A program made the translations under genes and the position numbers. This document shows positions 43,791 to 52,917 of a stretch of DNA of 64,000 nucleotides, one piece after another. The DNA is taken from positions 2,087,564 through 2,151,563 of the forward strand of contig CP075366.1 of the NCBI GenBank assembly GCA_019454145.1, read 5' to 3'. The stretch comes from Fimbriimonadaceae bacterium (lineage in GTDB: Bacteria; Armatimonadota; Fimbriimonadia; Fimbriimonadales; Fimbriimonadaceae). Numbering within the stretch: the stretch's first letter is position 1; each line of letters starts with the position of its first letter. Under the pieces are notes generated by a model that did not search any database, was not told the origin of the DNA, and saw only the letters and a program-made list of their open reading frames with translations.

Positions 43791-43825
43791 AACTCCCGGC
43801 CCAATTTGCGCCGGGAGTTTCTTTA
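43791..43825 (+). terminator. intrinsic terminator after 43091-43780 gene
   Basis: A 10-bp perfect stem (AACTCCCGGC at 43791-43800 with GCCGGGAGTT at 43810-43819), 9-base loop, then TTCTTTAT. Confidence 0.85.
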
Positions 43826-43879
43826 TATTTTCTCTACGTAAACCTGCAACGACCAAGTTTTAAGTTGCTTCTTAGAACC

Positions 43880-44572
43880 ATGGTCAAACGAATTTTGATT
43901 TTGGGCTCTGTAATGGGTGGGGCCGCTTTTGCCGCCTCAGCGGCTGAGCCAGTGCTTCTTAGATTGAATTTGAAGCCAGGCGATGTCTACGTTCACTCCG
44001 GAAAAACGACGATCACCACGCTTGATCAAAACGGGCATGAAAGCAGCGCGACTCGCCATATCAACAGTTCAATGAGAGTGAAGTCTCGCCAGGGAGATGC
44101 TTATGTGATGGAATTCCAAGAATCAAGCACCTACGCAGATGAATCGGTTCCCGGCGCATATGTTGAAGTGAACGTCAATTCTCCATCTAAAACGATTCGT
44201 GGCTTCGACATTCTGAACCAAAAAGCAAACGACGCTTCTATGTCGAGCTTCTTTGCGTTTGAGTTGCCGAAGAAGAAAGTTAAAGTCGGAGATCGTTGGA
44301 GCCAAATGGTGCGAACCAATAACGAAGTCGCCCGTGTGGATTACGAAATCGTTGAACGTGCGAAAGTGAAAGGCTATGACGCGTTTATCGTTAATTTCTA
44401 CAGTGATCCAGCGCAAACGCCTAACCAAGTCTTCTCGGGCAACATTTGCTACGACATCAAAACAGGCATGGTCGTGCGAGTCAACATGAAGGGCCAGTTG
44501 AAGTCCATGCACGGCGCGATGACGAAGATCGCGGGCAATATGGAACTTACGAAAGTCAAACGTGGCCGGTAA
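43880..44572 (+). CDS. secreted protein of unknown function, paralogue 2
   Basis: 230 residues from ATG 43880. Signal peptide about 1-23 ending AASAAE. Beta-rich mature part starts LLRLNLKPGDVYVHSGK and ends YDIKTGMVVRVNMKG, matching the strand order of the preceding gene at low identity. Divergent tandem duplicate. The gene abuts tdk end to end on the opposite strand with no spacer. Confidence 0.7.
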   Translation: MVKRILILGSVMGGAAFAASAAEPVLLRLNLKPGDVYVHSGKTTITTLDQNGHESSATRHINSSMRVKSRQGDAYVMEFQESSTYADESVPGAYVEVNVNSPSKTIRGFDILNQKANDASMSSFFAFELPKKKVKVGDRWSQMVRTNNEVARVDYEIVERAKVKGYDAFIVNFYSDPAQTPNQVFSGNICYDIKTGMVVRVNMKGQLKSMHGAMTKIAGNMELTKVKRGR

Positions 44573-45154
44573 CTAAGCTTTCTTTTTCGGTTTTTTCATC
44601 TGATAACAGGCGCGGCAGCGAGCTTCGTAGCTCTCCGTCGCGCCGATGAGAACGATTGGGTCATCCCATTTGGCTGGCTTGCCTTCGATAATTCGCTGAG
44701 TATGCGAAGCTGGTCGTCCGCATTGCACACAGATAGCTCGTAACTTAACAACTTGATCCGCCGCCGCCATGAGCTCAGCCATCGGTCCAAACGGTTGCCG
44801 TCGAAAATCTTGATCCAGCCCAGCGCAGATCACTTCCATGCCCTTATCGGCAAGCTCAATGAGCACCTCCACAATAGATTTATCAAAAAACTGTACTTCC
44901 TCCACGCACACAACCTCGGTATCTGGTTTGAGAGCTTTGCAAAGCTCACGGACGCCCTTAACCGGAACCGCCTCATGTTGTACGCCCATGTGAGTCACAA
45001 CGTGTTGCTCGTCGTATCGGGTGTCGATTGCGGGCTTGAAGACTTGAACCTTTTTCTTTGCATAAAGGGCACGTCGTGCTAATCGGATCAGTTCTTCCGA
45101 CTTTCCTGCGTACATGCTTCCGCATACAAGTGTGAGTTGGCCCAGTTTCTTCAT
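44573..45154 (-). CDS. tdk: thymidine kinase (type II)
   Basis: Phosphorylates thymidine in the salvage pathway. 193 residues. Walker A GSMYAGKSEELIR at 12-24, the catalytic VCVEEVQFFD region near 83-93, and the zinc-site Cys pairs CVQCGRPASH and CRACYQ. It overlaps the FmdB-like gene by 4 bases. Confidence 0.95.
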   Translation of the reverse strand: MKKLGQLTLVCGSMYAGKSEELIRLARRALYAKKKVQVFKPAIDTRYDEQHVVTHMGVQHEAVPVKGVRELCKALKPDTEVVCVEEVQFFDKSIVEVLIELADKGMEVICAGLDQDFRRQPFGPMAELMAAADQVVKLRAICVQCGRPASHTQRIIEGKPAKWDDPIVLIGATESYEARCRACYQMKKPKKKA

Positions 45155-45486
45155 TCGGTGTTGTCCGTTGTGGAATCAGATTCTAGATCAGATTCCAACA
45201 TTTCTTCGAGGTCGTCCGCCATATCGTCGTCGGTTGCCCGCCCAATTTCTTTCACGAGTTCACGAATTTCTGATGCTGACCCTGGTTCGCCCATCGTTTC
45301 CAACTGATCAGCAATATGGTCAATTCTGTCGTCGTCGCTCCGACCCCGGCGGAATCGGCTGACCAACTTGCTGAGCTTCGCTTGCCCGCAATGAGGACAC
45401 GGCTCATCGGCAAACTCGGCGTTGGCGCTCATCAAGAGTTCGCTTTTTTTGCCACAAGCGAGGCATCGGAACTCGTAGATCGGCAT
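45151..45486 (-). CDS. FmdB-type zinc ribbon protein
   Basis: 111 residues. MPIYEFRCLACGKKSELL opens the FmdB/CxxC zinc ribbon, with Cys pairs at 8/11 and 31/34 (CPHCGQ). The rest is acidic and low complexity (Asp/Glu/Ser), likely disordered. Function of the family is not settled; members near fmdA were proposed to be regulators. Confidence 0.85.
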   Translation of the reverse strand: MPIYEFRCLACGKKSELLMSANAEFADEPCPHCGQAKLSKLVSRFRRGRSDDDRIDHIADQLETMGEPGSASEIRELVKEIGRATDDDMADDLEEMLESDLESDSTTDNTE

Positions 45487-45528
45487 CGTTTTTCATATTA
45501 CCGGCCCAATGCTAACCGAGTGACTTGG

Positions 45529-45722
45529 TAAAATAAAGCCCTCATGAAGCTCTAACCACTCTGCAAGACCGCCAAATTTCCCGCATTTTCGTGCGTCGGT
45601 GGTTTTGTTATTCTCGTTCCTTTTTGGTGCAGAGTGCTTGTTGAGTCCCCGTTTGAACTGGTTTTTTGCCTGCATGCATGCGCCCCTGTGATACGCTTAC
45701 AGAAAGCGGAGAGAGGCTTGTT
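45529..45722 (+). promoter_or_regulatory. hflX leader with mini-ORF and long-range stem
   Basis: TAAAAT (45529-45534) is a -10-like element, 9 bases before ATG AAG CTC TAA (45544-45555), a three-codon leaderless mini-ORF. CACTCTGCA (45557-45565) can pair with TGCAGAGTG (45628-45636). A TTTTTT run lies at 45662-45667. The total leader to hflX is about 180 bases. The arrangement looks like a translation-coupled attenuator, which is inference. Confidence 0.4.
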
Positions 45723-47003
45723 TTGGCCACCCAAGAAAAGAGAAGTCATAGTAACGAAATAGTAAAAGAGCGCCTGTTTTTGGTGTTTGTGAACCAAGAA
45801 TCAGAAGAAGATAGCTACGTTGAAGCGGAATTAGAAGGTCTTGTCGATGCGGCGGGCGGAGAAGTCTGCGGAATGGCTCGCCAACGTGTTGACCACAAAA
45901 CTAAGGCAACCTACGTCGGTTCTGGCAAAGCGATTGAAATCAAAGAAGCAGTTGCGGAACTCGCGGCGGATGCAGTTGTGTTCGACTGCGAACTCAGCGG
46001 AATTCAAATCCGTAATTTAGAGGAAATTATCGAGCAGCGAGTGATTGACCGCACGCAGTTGATTCTGGATATCTTCGCAAATCGGGCAAAAACTCGGGAA
46101 GGTCAGCTTCAAGTTGAACTTGCGCAATACACCTACCGATTGCCCCGGCTCATGAGTGTTTACACGAAGTTTGAGCGTCAACGAGGGGGTATCGGGATGC
46201 GTGGTCCCGGTGAAACAAAGCTTGAAAGCGACCGACGTATGGTTCGGGATCGCATCGCAAAGCTCAAGCGCGACATTGAGATGGTGAAGCAACACCGCAC
46301 CCTGCAACGGGAAAGTCGGCGTGACCAACCTTATCCAACGGTTGCGATTGTGGGCTACACCAGTGCGGGTAAGTCGACGTTGATGAACCGCATGGCGGAA
46401 ACCGAGGTTCTGGTGGATGCAATGCCGTTTGCAACGCTTGACCCCACCACTCGGCTGGTCGATCTCCCCGATGGCTACCGGTTCTTCTTGAGTGACACGG
46501 TCGGATTCATCCGCAACCTGCCGACATTGCTCGTTGCCGCATTCCGCGCGACACTAGAAGAGCTGGTCTATGCCGATCTTCTTCTTCACGTCGTCGATGT
46601 CAGCAATCCCGAATGGGAAATGCAGGTCGAAGCGGTAGTCAAGACAATCGATGATTTGGGTGCTTTCAACGTGCCGGTTCTCACCGTATTCAACAAAATT
46701 GACGCGGCGGTTGATCAAACAGCCGTGAGGAGGATGGCAAGTGAACATCCAGATTCTGTAGCAATCAGTGCCCTCAATGGTGAGGGCATGGATGACCTGT
46801 TCGCAACGATCAAAAGCCTAGTCAGCGACCGTTTAGGCATCATTAAAGCAATCGTGCCGTATACCGACGCACAGCTCGTTGAGCGGGCGTATGATTACGG
46901 AAGGGTGCTCAAAAAAGAGTACCGAGACGAAGGCATTTATCTGGAAGCGGAGATTGTTGCCGAACACAGAGGCAAGCTTGAACCGTTCTTAGTAAAAGAG
47001 TGA
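45723..47003 (+). CDS. hflX: GTPase HflX
   Basis: Ribosome-associated GTPase that splits stalled 70S ribosomes under stress. N-terminal HflX domain (RVDHKTKATYVGSGKAIEI, GGIGMRGPGETKLE) then a G domain with G1 GYTSAGKSTLMNR, G3 DTVGFIRNLP and G4 NKIDAA. I place the start at TTG 45723 after GAGAGG (45711-45716), giving 426 residues. Upstream ATG at 45678 in the same frame is possible but lacks a ribosome-binding site. First gene of hflX-prmC-def-fmt; prmC overlaps its stop. Confidence 0.93.
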   Translation: MATQEKRSHSNEIVKERLFLVFVNQESEEDSYVEAELEGLVDAAGGEVCGMARQRVDHKTKATYVGSGKAIEIKEAVAELAADAVVFDCELSGIQIRNLEEIIEQRVIDRTQLILDIFANRAKTREGQLQVELAQYTYRLPRLMSVYTKFERQRGGIGMRGPGETKLESDRRMVRDRIAKLKRDIEMVKQHRTLQRESRRDQPYPTVAIVGYTSAGKSTLMNRMAETEVLVDAMPFATLDPTTRLVDLPDGYRFFLSDTVGFIRNLPTLLVAAFRATLEELVYADLLLHVVDVSNPEWEMQVEAVVKTIDDLGAFNVPVLTVFNKIDAAVDQTAVRRMASEHPDSVAISALNGEGMDDLFATIKSLVSDRLGIIKAIVPYTDAQLVERAYDYGRVLKKEYRDEGIYLEAEIVAEHRGKLEPFLVKE

Positions 47004-47851
47004 CGCAAAAACCATTGACCCTGGGCGACTGGATTCAGTCCGCTACCGAACAGTTACAGCGAGCAGGAGTAGATTCTGCTCGCTTAGATGCTCAGGTCTT
47101 GGCGGCTCACGGTTTTGGTCAGGATCGGAGTTGGGTGCTTGCCCACCCGGAAGCTGAAATCACCAGCGACCTTGATTCAATCCTTGCTCGGCGCGTCAAC
47201 CGCGAACCGCTGGCGTACATTGTTGGGTCGCGCGAGTTCTATGGTCGCCGATTTTTTGTTGACCACGACGTTTTAGTGCCTCGCCAGGAAACTGAATTCG
47301 TGGTTGAAAGGGCTCTGCTTTGGATGCGCGACGACTCTCTGCCCTGGTCGGTTTTGGATGTCGGTACGGGTAGCGGCTGTATTGGCATCACTCTCGCACT
47401 AGAAAAACCTGATGCACAAGTTACGTTGCTTGATAAATCCGCTAACGCCTTGCGGGTGGCGTCTAAGAATGCGGATGCCCTAGGTGCGCGTGTGGATTTT
47501 GTTCATTCCGACCTCTTTACTTATCTTCCCAAAAGCATGTACCGGATGGTGGTGAGCAATCCTCCATACGTGGCCCATAGTGATGATCTACCTCCAGAAG
47601 TGCGCGAATTTGAACCTGCAGACGCCCTTTTTGCCGAAGCCCAAGGCACCGCTTTTTATCGCCGCTTAGCCGCCGACTGCTATCACCGAACCCTCTGTGA
47701 TGTATTGATCGTTGAAATTGGTCAAGGCCAATCGGATGCAGTGGAATCAATTTTCGGCGAATACGGATGGGTGCTAGCCGATGCGCTCGCTGATCTTTCT
47801 GGCATTGTGCGCACCTTGACCTTTACGCCCGATAGTGCCATCTTCAAATAA
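47000..47851 (+). CDS. prmC: peptide chain release factor N5-glutamine methyltransferase PrmC
   Basis: Methylates the GGQ glutamine of RF1 and RF2. 283 residues. SAM motif DVGTGSGCIGITLAL near 116-130, and the NPPYVA motif (residues about 190-195) that binds the glutamine. The N-terminal helical domain (RAGVDSARLDAQVLAAH) is complete. GTG start overlaps the hflX stop by 4 bases (GTGA), so the two are coupled. Confidence 0.95.
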   Translation: MTQKPLTLGDWIQSATEQLQRAGVDSARLDAQVLAAHGFGQDRSWVLAHPEAEITSDLDSILARRVNREPLAYIVGSREFYGRRFFVDHDVLVPRQETEFVVERALLWMRDDSLPWSVLDVGTGSGCIGITLALEKPDAQVTLLDKSANALRVASKNADALGARVDFVHSDLFTYLPKSMYRMVVSNPPYVAHSDDLPPEVREFEPADALFAEAQGTAFYRRLAADCYHRTLCDVLIVEIGQGQSDAVESIFGEYGWVLADALADLSGIVRTLTFTPDSAIFK

Positions 47852-47862
47852 GTTGCCCTGGA

Positions 47863-47876
47863 TATAATTAGCTTGA
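47863..47876 (+). promoter_or_regulatory. -10-like element of def
   Basis: A perfect TATAAT (47863-47868) is 8 bases before the def ATG at 47877, so def may have its own leaderless promoter inside the hflX-prmC-def-fmt cluster. No convincing -35 was found. Confidence 0.5.
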
Positions 47877-48401
47877 ATGGAGATCGTTGTACCAACTGAA
47901 TTTCAATATTTGTATGTGACCAATGATGAACGTCCGGTCACAAAAATTCCCGAGCAAGTTCTCCGGCAAGTGGCAAAACCAATCGAAAAAGTCACCAAGC
48001 GCCATGTCAAGTTAGCGGAGCGGATGATTTCTATCATGAAAGCGGCCAATGGGGTTGGCATCGCCGCGCCTCAAGTCGGAGTGAGTGAACGCATCGTTGT
48101 TATCGCGCCGGAACGCAAACCGATTGTTTTGGTGAATCCTACGATTACCGAAAAGAGCGGCACTCAAGTAGGCGAAGAAGGCTGCCTCAGCATTCCTGGC
48201 TTGTATGGCGATGTTGAGCGTTTTGAATCGGTGATTGTGGAAGCGTACGACATCAAGGGTCGCCCAATAGAGTTTGAAATGAAGGGTTATCCGGCAGTAG
48301 TGGTTCAACATGAAATTGACCATCTCGATGGCATCCTTTTTATTGACAAAGTGAATGAAGCAACGCTCCACTGGATGGATCCGAATCCGGAGCGAGATTA
48401 A
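47877..48401 (+). CDS. def: peptide deformylase
   Basis: Removes the formyl group from nascent N-terminal methionine. 174 residues. Motif 1 GVGIAAPQVG, motif 2 EEGCLSIPG (Cys metal ligand) and motif 3 QHEIDHLDG (two His ligands and catalytic Glu) are all intact. The fmt gene starts directly at the next base after the def stop, as in most bacteria. Confidence 0.96.
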   Translation: MEIVVPTEFQYLYVTNDERPVTKIPEQVLRQVAKPIEKVTKRHVKLAERMISIMKAANGVGIAAPQVGVSERIVVIAPERKPIVLVNPTITEKSGTQVGEEGCLSIPGLYGDVERFESVIVEAYDIKGRPIEFEMKGYPAVVVQHEIDHLDGILFIDKVNEATLHWMDPNPERD

Positions 48402-49316
48402 TTGAGGATTGTTTACTTCGGTACAGCCGATTTCGCGGTTCCCGCATTGCAAGCGGTCGGCGAGTACGTCACGCTAGTAGTGAGCCAACCCGACCGTCCG
48501 AAGGGTAGAGGACTTAACCTACAACCTTCACCAGTGAAGCAAGCGGCTCTGGAACTCGGTATTCCAGTTCAAACACCTGAAAAAAGCCGTTCACCGGAGT
48601 TTTTGCCCATCTTAGAGGGCGAGCAAGCGGATGTTTTTTTGGTCGCCGCTTATGGGCAGATTTTGAGTCAGCGAGTCTTAGATATTCCCCGCTGCGGCTG
48701 TATTAATCTGCACGGATCAATCCTTCCGCGATGGCGAGGAGCGGCACCTATCCAACGGGCAATTGAAGCGGGAGACACCGAATCTGGTGTGACCCTGATG
48801 CAGATGGATAAGGGCATGGATACGGGTGATATGATCGAAATCACCCGAACTCCAATCGGCACAGATGAAACTGCCGGAGAACTTTACGCGCGGCTTTCGG
48901 AATTGGCGGGTGATTTAGCCAAAGAGTGGATGCCAAAAATCGTGTCGGGCAATTACACCCGTACTCCGCAATATGATTCCCTTGCCACCCATGCACCAAA
49001 GGTCGAAAAAGCTGATGCTGAGCTGACCAGCGATCTCTCAGCTGAAGTAGCTTACAACCGGTTTCGAGCATTTACACCCGCTCCGGGAGCTTGGATGAAA
49101 ACGACATCGGGAATAGTTAAAGTTCACTCTGCACGTCGTGATTCGCGATCTGGCGAGCCTGGCGTGATTCTTGATACGCAAGATGGCATCACGGTTGCAT
49201 TGGCAGATGGTTCGCTTTGCCTTAAAGAATTACAACCAGAAGGAAAGCGCAGGATGTCGGCAAAAGAATTCCTGAATGGGGCACAAATCACAGCTGGTAT
49301 GCGTTGGTTGGTATGA
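48402..49316 (+). CDS. fmt: methionyl-tRNA formyltransferase
   Basis: Formylates initiator Met-tRNA. 304 residues. The catalytic NLHGSILPRWRGAAPIQ (Asn, His) and the Asp in GVTLMQMDKGMDTGD are in place; the C-terminal OB-fold tRNA-binding domain (about 205-304) ends ITAGMRWLV. TTG start at 48402 gives the canonical MRIVYFGTADFAVPAL opening. Confidence 0.96.
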   Translation: MRIVYFGTADFAVPALQAVGEYVTLVVSQPDRPKGRGLNLQPSPVKQAALELGIPVQTPEKSRSPEFLPILEGEQADVFLVAAYGQILSQRVLDIPRCGCINLHGSILPRWRGAAPIQRAIEAGDTESGVTLMQMDKGMDTGDMIEITRTPIGTDETAGELYARLSELAGDLAKEWMPKIVSGNYTRTPQYDSLATHAPKVEKADAELTSDLSAEVAYNRFRAFTPAPGAWMKTTSGIVKVHSARRDSRSGEPGVILDTQDGITVALADGSLCLKELQPEGKRRMSAKEFLNGAQITAGMRWLV

Positions 49317-49378
49317 ACCGTTGCCCGGAAGAAGGAATTCAAATTCAGCCAAAATAAGCGACAGTTCGGATTTTTGAC

Positions 49379-50635
49379 ATGAAGAAAGCCACTCAAATAC
49401 GGTTCTTAATCGGGTTTCTCCTCATTGTAGGGTTGCTCTATGGATATAAGGTGCTCAAGAATGTGACCGATGATCCAGATCCGGGTGAATTCACTTCTGT
49501 TGGCTACGTTGCTGCATTGGAAATGACCAAACAAGGTGGCCGGGTGGTTTTGTTTGATGAAAACGGAAAGAGAATCGAACCTAATAAACCCGCCAAAGAC
49601 GGCAGTTCGCAATGGGAAGACCGCGAGGTGAGCTGGTCTGTTGATGGTCAACGTATTTTTATGTCGAGCACTAGGGAAAGTGATTCGTTTTTGGTTTACC
49701 GTTGGAATCCAGATCGGCAAGATATTAGTAAAAGAGCAATAGGTTCTCGTAGCCAATCGGCACCGTGGTTTGGCCCGTTTGATGACCCCGATGCAAAGAA
49801 GCTTGGTCTTATTCAGTCTGGGGGGCAAATCCTAGAGATTAACATTAAGACTGGAACGACCAAGCAGATATTGCCACCAGCCGTTGATGAAACTGCCGCC
49901 GCTGAAGAAGGGCGTCGCGGAACGATGGAAGTTCTATATGGCAAATTTGGTGAAAGTTTTGTAAAAGCACGGTACGCAGGAAATAAAAACGATCTCGTGG
50001 CCATCATGTTGAACGATGAAGGTCAAACTGCGATTCTGCATCGATTAGGTTTCAATAATGAGGGCCAATTGAACCGCCCTATAGAGATTTTCCGTGGCAA
50101 AAAAGTGGCTATCGATGTTGCACCGGATGGGCGTGTAGCGATGATGGTGCGCAATATGACTTTTCCCGATCAAGCAAATATTCCTAGCGAGTTTATTAAA
50201 GACGGCAAAGTCACGAAACCATTTGAATCGGGAATTTTTGTTATCACTATTGGCGAAGATGGTTTTCCAAAGGCGGATGCAATTGCGGTTCTTCCGTTTG
50301 GAAGTGAGGAATCATTTGGCGACATTGCTGTTTCTCCCGATGGGTCAAAAATCGCAGTCGTCGTAGGAGTTTCAGATGGAATGGGTGGCTTCACTCCAAG
50401 TGGACTAATGACAATGCCATTTGAAACGAACGGAGGCGGATCACCCTCGCCAGTAATAGGAGGCCAAATTAGCTCGCCCAGTTGGTCATCTGATGGTAAG
50501 AAACTCACTTACTTGAAAACCGAAGGTTCAGACACTGACGTATTCGTCATCGGCGTGGACGGCTCAGGAGAGCGAAAGTTGACTTCTGGCGGAACGTACG
50601 CTATGCCTCAGTTCAGCCCTCAGGTGGCGAAGTAA
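49379..50635 (+). CDS. membrane-anchored TolB/PD40-like beta-propeller protein
   Basis: 418 residues. An N-terminal hydrophobic segment (8-24) acts as signal anchor. The rest repeats strands of the TolB/PD40 type: [16 protein letters not shown] near 75-90, [16 protein letters not shown] near 310-325, [16 protein letters not shown] near 375-390. Periplasmic propeller presumably scaffolding. It starts 62 bases after fmt. Its 3' end overlaps the rfaE2 stop on the other strand by 23 bases. Confidence 0.75.
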   Translation: MKKATQIRFLIGFLLIVGLLYGYKVLKNVTDDPDPGEFTSVGYVAALEMTKQGGRVVLFDENGKRIEPNKPAKDGSSQWEDREVSWSVDGQRIFMSSTRESDSFLVYRWNPDRQDISKRAIGSRSQSAPWFGPFDDPDAKKLGLIQSGGQILEINIKTGTTKQILPPAVDETAAAEEGRRGTMEVLYGKFGESFVKARYAGNKNDLVAIMLNDEGQTAILHRLGFNNEGQLNRPIEIFRGKKVAIDVAPDGRVAMMVRNMTFPDQANIPSEFIKDGKVTKPFESGIFVITIGEDGFPKADAIAVLPFGSEESFGDIAVSPDGSKIAVVVGVSDGMGGFTPSGLMTMPFETNGGGSPSPVIGGQISSPSWSSDGKKLTYLKTEGSDTDVFVIGVDGSGERKLTSGGTYAMPQFSPQVAK

Positions 50636-51077
50636 GTCTTTGAAGAATTGAAGTAGTTGATCTTCCCGGCAAGAACGGGAGGATCACGACTTTTCCGCCA
50701 TAAGATTCAACGATTTTTGTTTCTGGCAATTGCTCTGGCGTGTAGTCGCCGCCTTTTACGTGAATATCCGGTTTGATCTCGGCAATCAGATTTTCTGGCG
50801 TTGATTCCGAGAAACTGACGACAAAATCAACTGCGCGCAATGCCGATATGACTGTCGCCCGGTCTGCGAGTGTATTGATTGGGCGATCTGCGCCCTTGTT
50901 GAGGGTTCGTACGCTTTCATCGGTATTAAGCGCGACGACGAGGAGATCACCAAGTTCCTTTGCTGCTTGAAGGTACTGGACATGCCCAGCATGAAGGATA
51001 TCGAAGACGCCGTTGGTGAACACCAGTGTTTTTCCAACACGGGCTGATTGGATTTCTTCGGCTGTGGCAATACTCAT
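50613..51077 (-). CDS. rfaE2: D-glycero-beta-D-manno-heptose 1-phosphate adenylyltransferase
   Basis: Activates heptose-1-phosphate as ADP-heptose for the LPS core. 154 residues from ATG 51077 ([12 protein letters not shown]); the longer frame to 51158 is the end of the neighbouring GT9 read in another frame. [17 protein letters not shown] carries the HxGH nucleotidyltransferase motif and GRSTTSIL the C-terminal phosphate loop. The kinase half (HldE1) is not fused, and is absent from the window. It overlaps the GT9 gene by 4 bases. Confidence 0.92.
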   Translation of the reverse strand: MSIATAEEIQSARVGKTLVFTNGVFDILHAGHVQYLQAAKELGDLLVVALNTDESVRTLNKGADRPINTLADRATVISALRAVDFVVSFSESTPENLIAEIKPDIHVKGGDYTPEQLPETKIVESYGGKVVILPFLPGRSTTSILQRLTSPPEG

Positions 51078-51994
51078 GAGTTGATTAATTCTAGAGCGAG
51101 CGGGATGACTTGCTCTGGATTTGTGGACTGACAATGTCCAAACTGACCGTACGGACAAGAGCGTTCTGGCCTGGTGAGAGTATAGAGCCCAATGCAGGGT
51201 GTGTTCAACCCGGCGGCAAGGTGAATCGAGCCAGTATCTCCGGCAACGTGTAGGTCGGCAAGCGATAGTAATGCGATGAGTTCACGGATGTTTGTTTTGC
51301 CGAGCAGACTGATTGGCTTGGTTTTGCAGTGAGTCAAAACTTCATCTACCGCAGGCGAATCACCTTGCGTGCCGATAAAGGCAACTCTCGCGCGGTGCGC
51401 TGCAAGTTCTTCAGAGAGTCGGGCAAAGTTCTCGGCTGGCCATCGCTTTGATACCCAACCAGCCCCCGCATGGAGCACGGCGAGCTTTTGTCCTGGTTCA
51501 TATCCTAGATCTTCAAGCATCGCCTTTACTCTATGGGTTTCCTCGGTTCCCGGTTCTAAACCAAAGTCAACTGATTTAACGCTTCCACTTGCGGCGAGCG
51601 CAACATCGAGGTATTGATCTACAACGTGGATAGAAGTTTTTCTTGGCTGCACGGCTTGGGTGAAAAGCCACGACGCCTCGCGTTGCCAGTGATAACCGAG
51701 CTTTAATTTGGCGTTCGAGAGGTAGATTGGTAATGCCGACTTTAAGAGTCCCTGAAGGTCTAACGCAGCATCAAATTCGCCTAAAGACTGAACGGTCTTC
51801 TTCCATGTTTTCCAATCCTTGCCTAACACCACAACTTCGGTGACATGGCGGCAAGAGCGTACGACATCCCCGAATCGTTTGTCGCCGATCCAGACGATTT
51901 CACAGTCGGGATGAGCTTGCTTGAGGGCACCGGCGGCTGGCAAAGAGCAGGCTACGTCGCCAAGCGCACTTAGTCGGCTAATGAGGAAGCGGAT
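51074..51994 (-). CDS. GT9 family heptosyltransferase, start probably ATC
   Basis: LPS core heptosyltransferase of 306 residues if ATC 51994 starts it. The frame gives [19 protein letters not shown], the opening of GT9 enzymes (family: M-R-x-L-I-x-R-x-S-A-x-G-D), just after a strong AGGAGG (52006-52001) at 6 bases spacing. The first canonical start is TTG 51943, which loses this motif. The donor domain is intact: [19 protein letters not shown] and [23 protein letters not shown]. It overlaps the preceding GT9 gene and rfaE2. Confidence 0.85.
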   Translation of the reverse strand: MRFLISRLSALGDVACSLPAAGALKQAHPDCEIVWIGDKRFGDVVRSCRHVTEVVVLGKDWKTWKKTVQSLGEFDAALDLQGLLKSALPIYLSNAKLKLGYHWQREASWLFTQAVQPRKTSIHVVDQYLDVALAASGSVKSVDFGLEPGTEETHRVKAMLEDLGYEPGQKLAVLHAGAGWVSKRWPAENFARLSEELAAHRARVAFIGTQGDSPAVDEVLTHCKTKPISLLGKTNIRELIALLSLADLHVAGDTGSIHLAAGLNTPCIGLYTLTRPERSCPYGQFGHCQSTNPEQVIPLALELINS

Positions 51995-52917
51995 GATCGT
52001 CCTCCTAATCGTTCATTGATTGCTTGGCAGATTTCATGAGCGGTGACATCGTTTGGATCAGGACCAACACGTAAAACAGTACTGATCGATCCATAAGGTT
52101 GGTATCGCCGTGGATCGGTTCGCCCGAATATGGTCACCGTAGGAATTCCATATGCGCTTGCTGCGTGAGCCGTTCCAGTATCGGCACTTACATGGAGCTT
52201 ACAATTTGCAACAAGATCGAGTGATCGTTCTAGCGATATTGACCCTACATGATTGGTAATTCCTTCAACAGGAATTTCATCATCATTTGCGCCCCCGATA
52301 GCAGTCACTTCATAACCATCAGAAATCAGTTGTCGGGCGACCTGAGCCCATCTTTCTTGTGAAAGTTTTTTGTGGGGGTGCCCGCTTCCGGTTTGGATGA
52401 CAATTTGACCGTTCGGTTTATTATTGCTAGGAGGCATATAGGGGCGTTGAGGGATTTGGCATTCATGCCATTGACTTAGAAGCCTCCAAGTCGCTTCAAC
52501 CTCATGAACGCTACCGAGCAAGCAATCAACTGTGGGATTAAGGCGGTTCGCAAATTTATCATAACCATGGGTGGCAAATCTCTTTTTGGCTCCACACAAT
52601 TTTAAGCATAGAGATGTTTTCGCTTGTCCTTGCAAATCAAAAGCAACGTCAAACCTCTCCTTCCGCAAACCTGCGAACATTCTGAGTTGGTTTGCCCAAG
52701 TTGTCGGTGCCCAGCGGTGAGATTTCCATTTAAGAGTGTCGCCGTAGACCACTCGGTCAACTAATCGAGATCGATCAATTACCGGGGCAAATCGATCCTG
52801 AACTGCCCAAGTAATTTGGGATTCAGGCAAAGTTTGCCGAAGCCCAGTTAGCGCCCATGCCGCCATGATACAGTCGCCCATCGCACTGAACCGGATCACT
52901 AAGATTTTTGGCTTCAA
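51970..52917 (-). CDS. GT9 family heptosyltransferase
   Basis: 315 residues. The opening KPKILVIRFSAMGDCIMAAW is the GT9 N-terminus, IVIQTGSGHPHKKLSQERWA and HVSADTGTAHAASAYGIPTVTIF are the ADP-heptose-binding C-terminal segments. Similar to the next gene but clearly diverged, so the two likely add successive heptoses to the lipid A-Kdo region. Overlaps the LpxL-like gene by 4 bases. Its 3' coding end holds the AGGAGG of the next gene. Confidence 0.92.
   Translation of the reverse strand: MKPKILVIRFSAMGDCIMAAWALTGLRQTLPESQITWAVQDRFAPVIDRSRLVDRVVYGDTLKWKSHRWAPTTWANQLRMFAGLRKERFDVAFDLQGQAKTSLCLKLCGAKKRFATHGYDKFANRLNPTVDCLLGSVHEVEATWRLLSQWHECQIPQRPYMPPSNNKPNGQIVIQTGSGHPHKKLSQERWAQVARQLISDGYEVTAIGGANDDEIPVEGITNHVGSISLERSLDLVANCKLHVSADTGTAHAASAYGIPTVTIFGRTDPRRYQPYGSISTVLRVGPDPNDVTAHEICQAINERLGGRSSASSLAD

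Noticed and set aside
45520-45580. tRNA-like half on the minus strand (GGCGGTCTTGCAGAGTGG, then TTAGAGC)
   Set aside because: The D-stem halves do not pair, no anticodon stem follows, and no complementary 3' acceptor strand exists. It is better explained by the hflX leader stem on the other strand.
50613-51158. Longer rfaE2 start at 51158
   Set aside because: The first 27 residues are the end of the heptosyltransferase gene read in another frame; ATG 51077 gives the family N-terminus.
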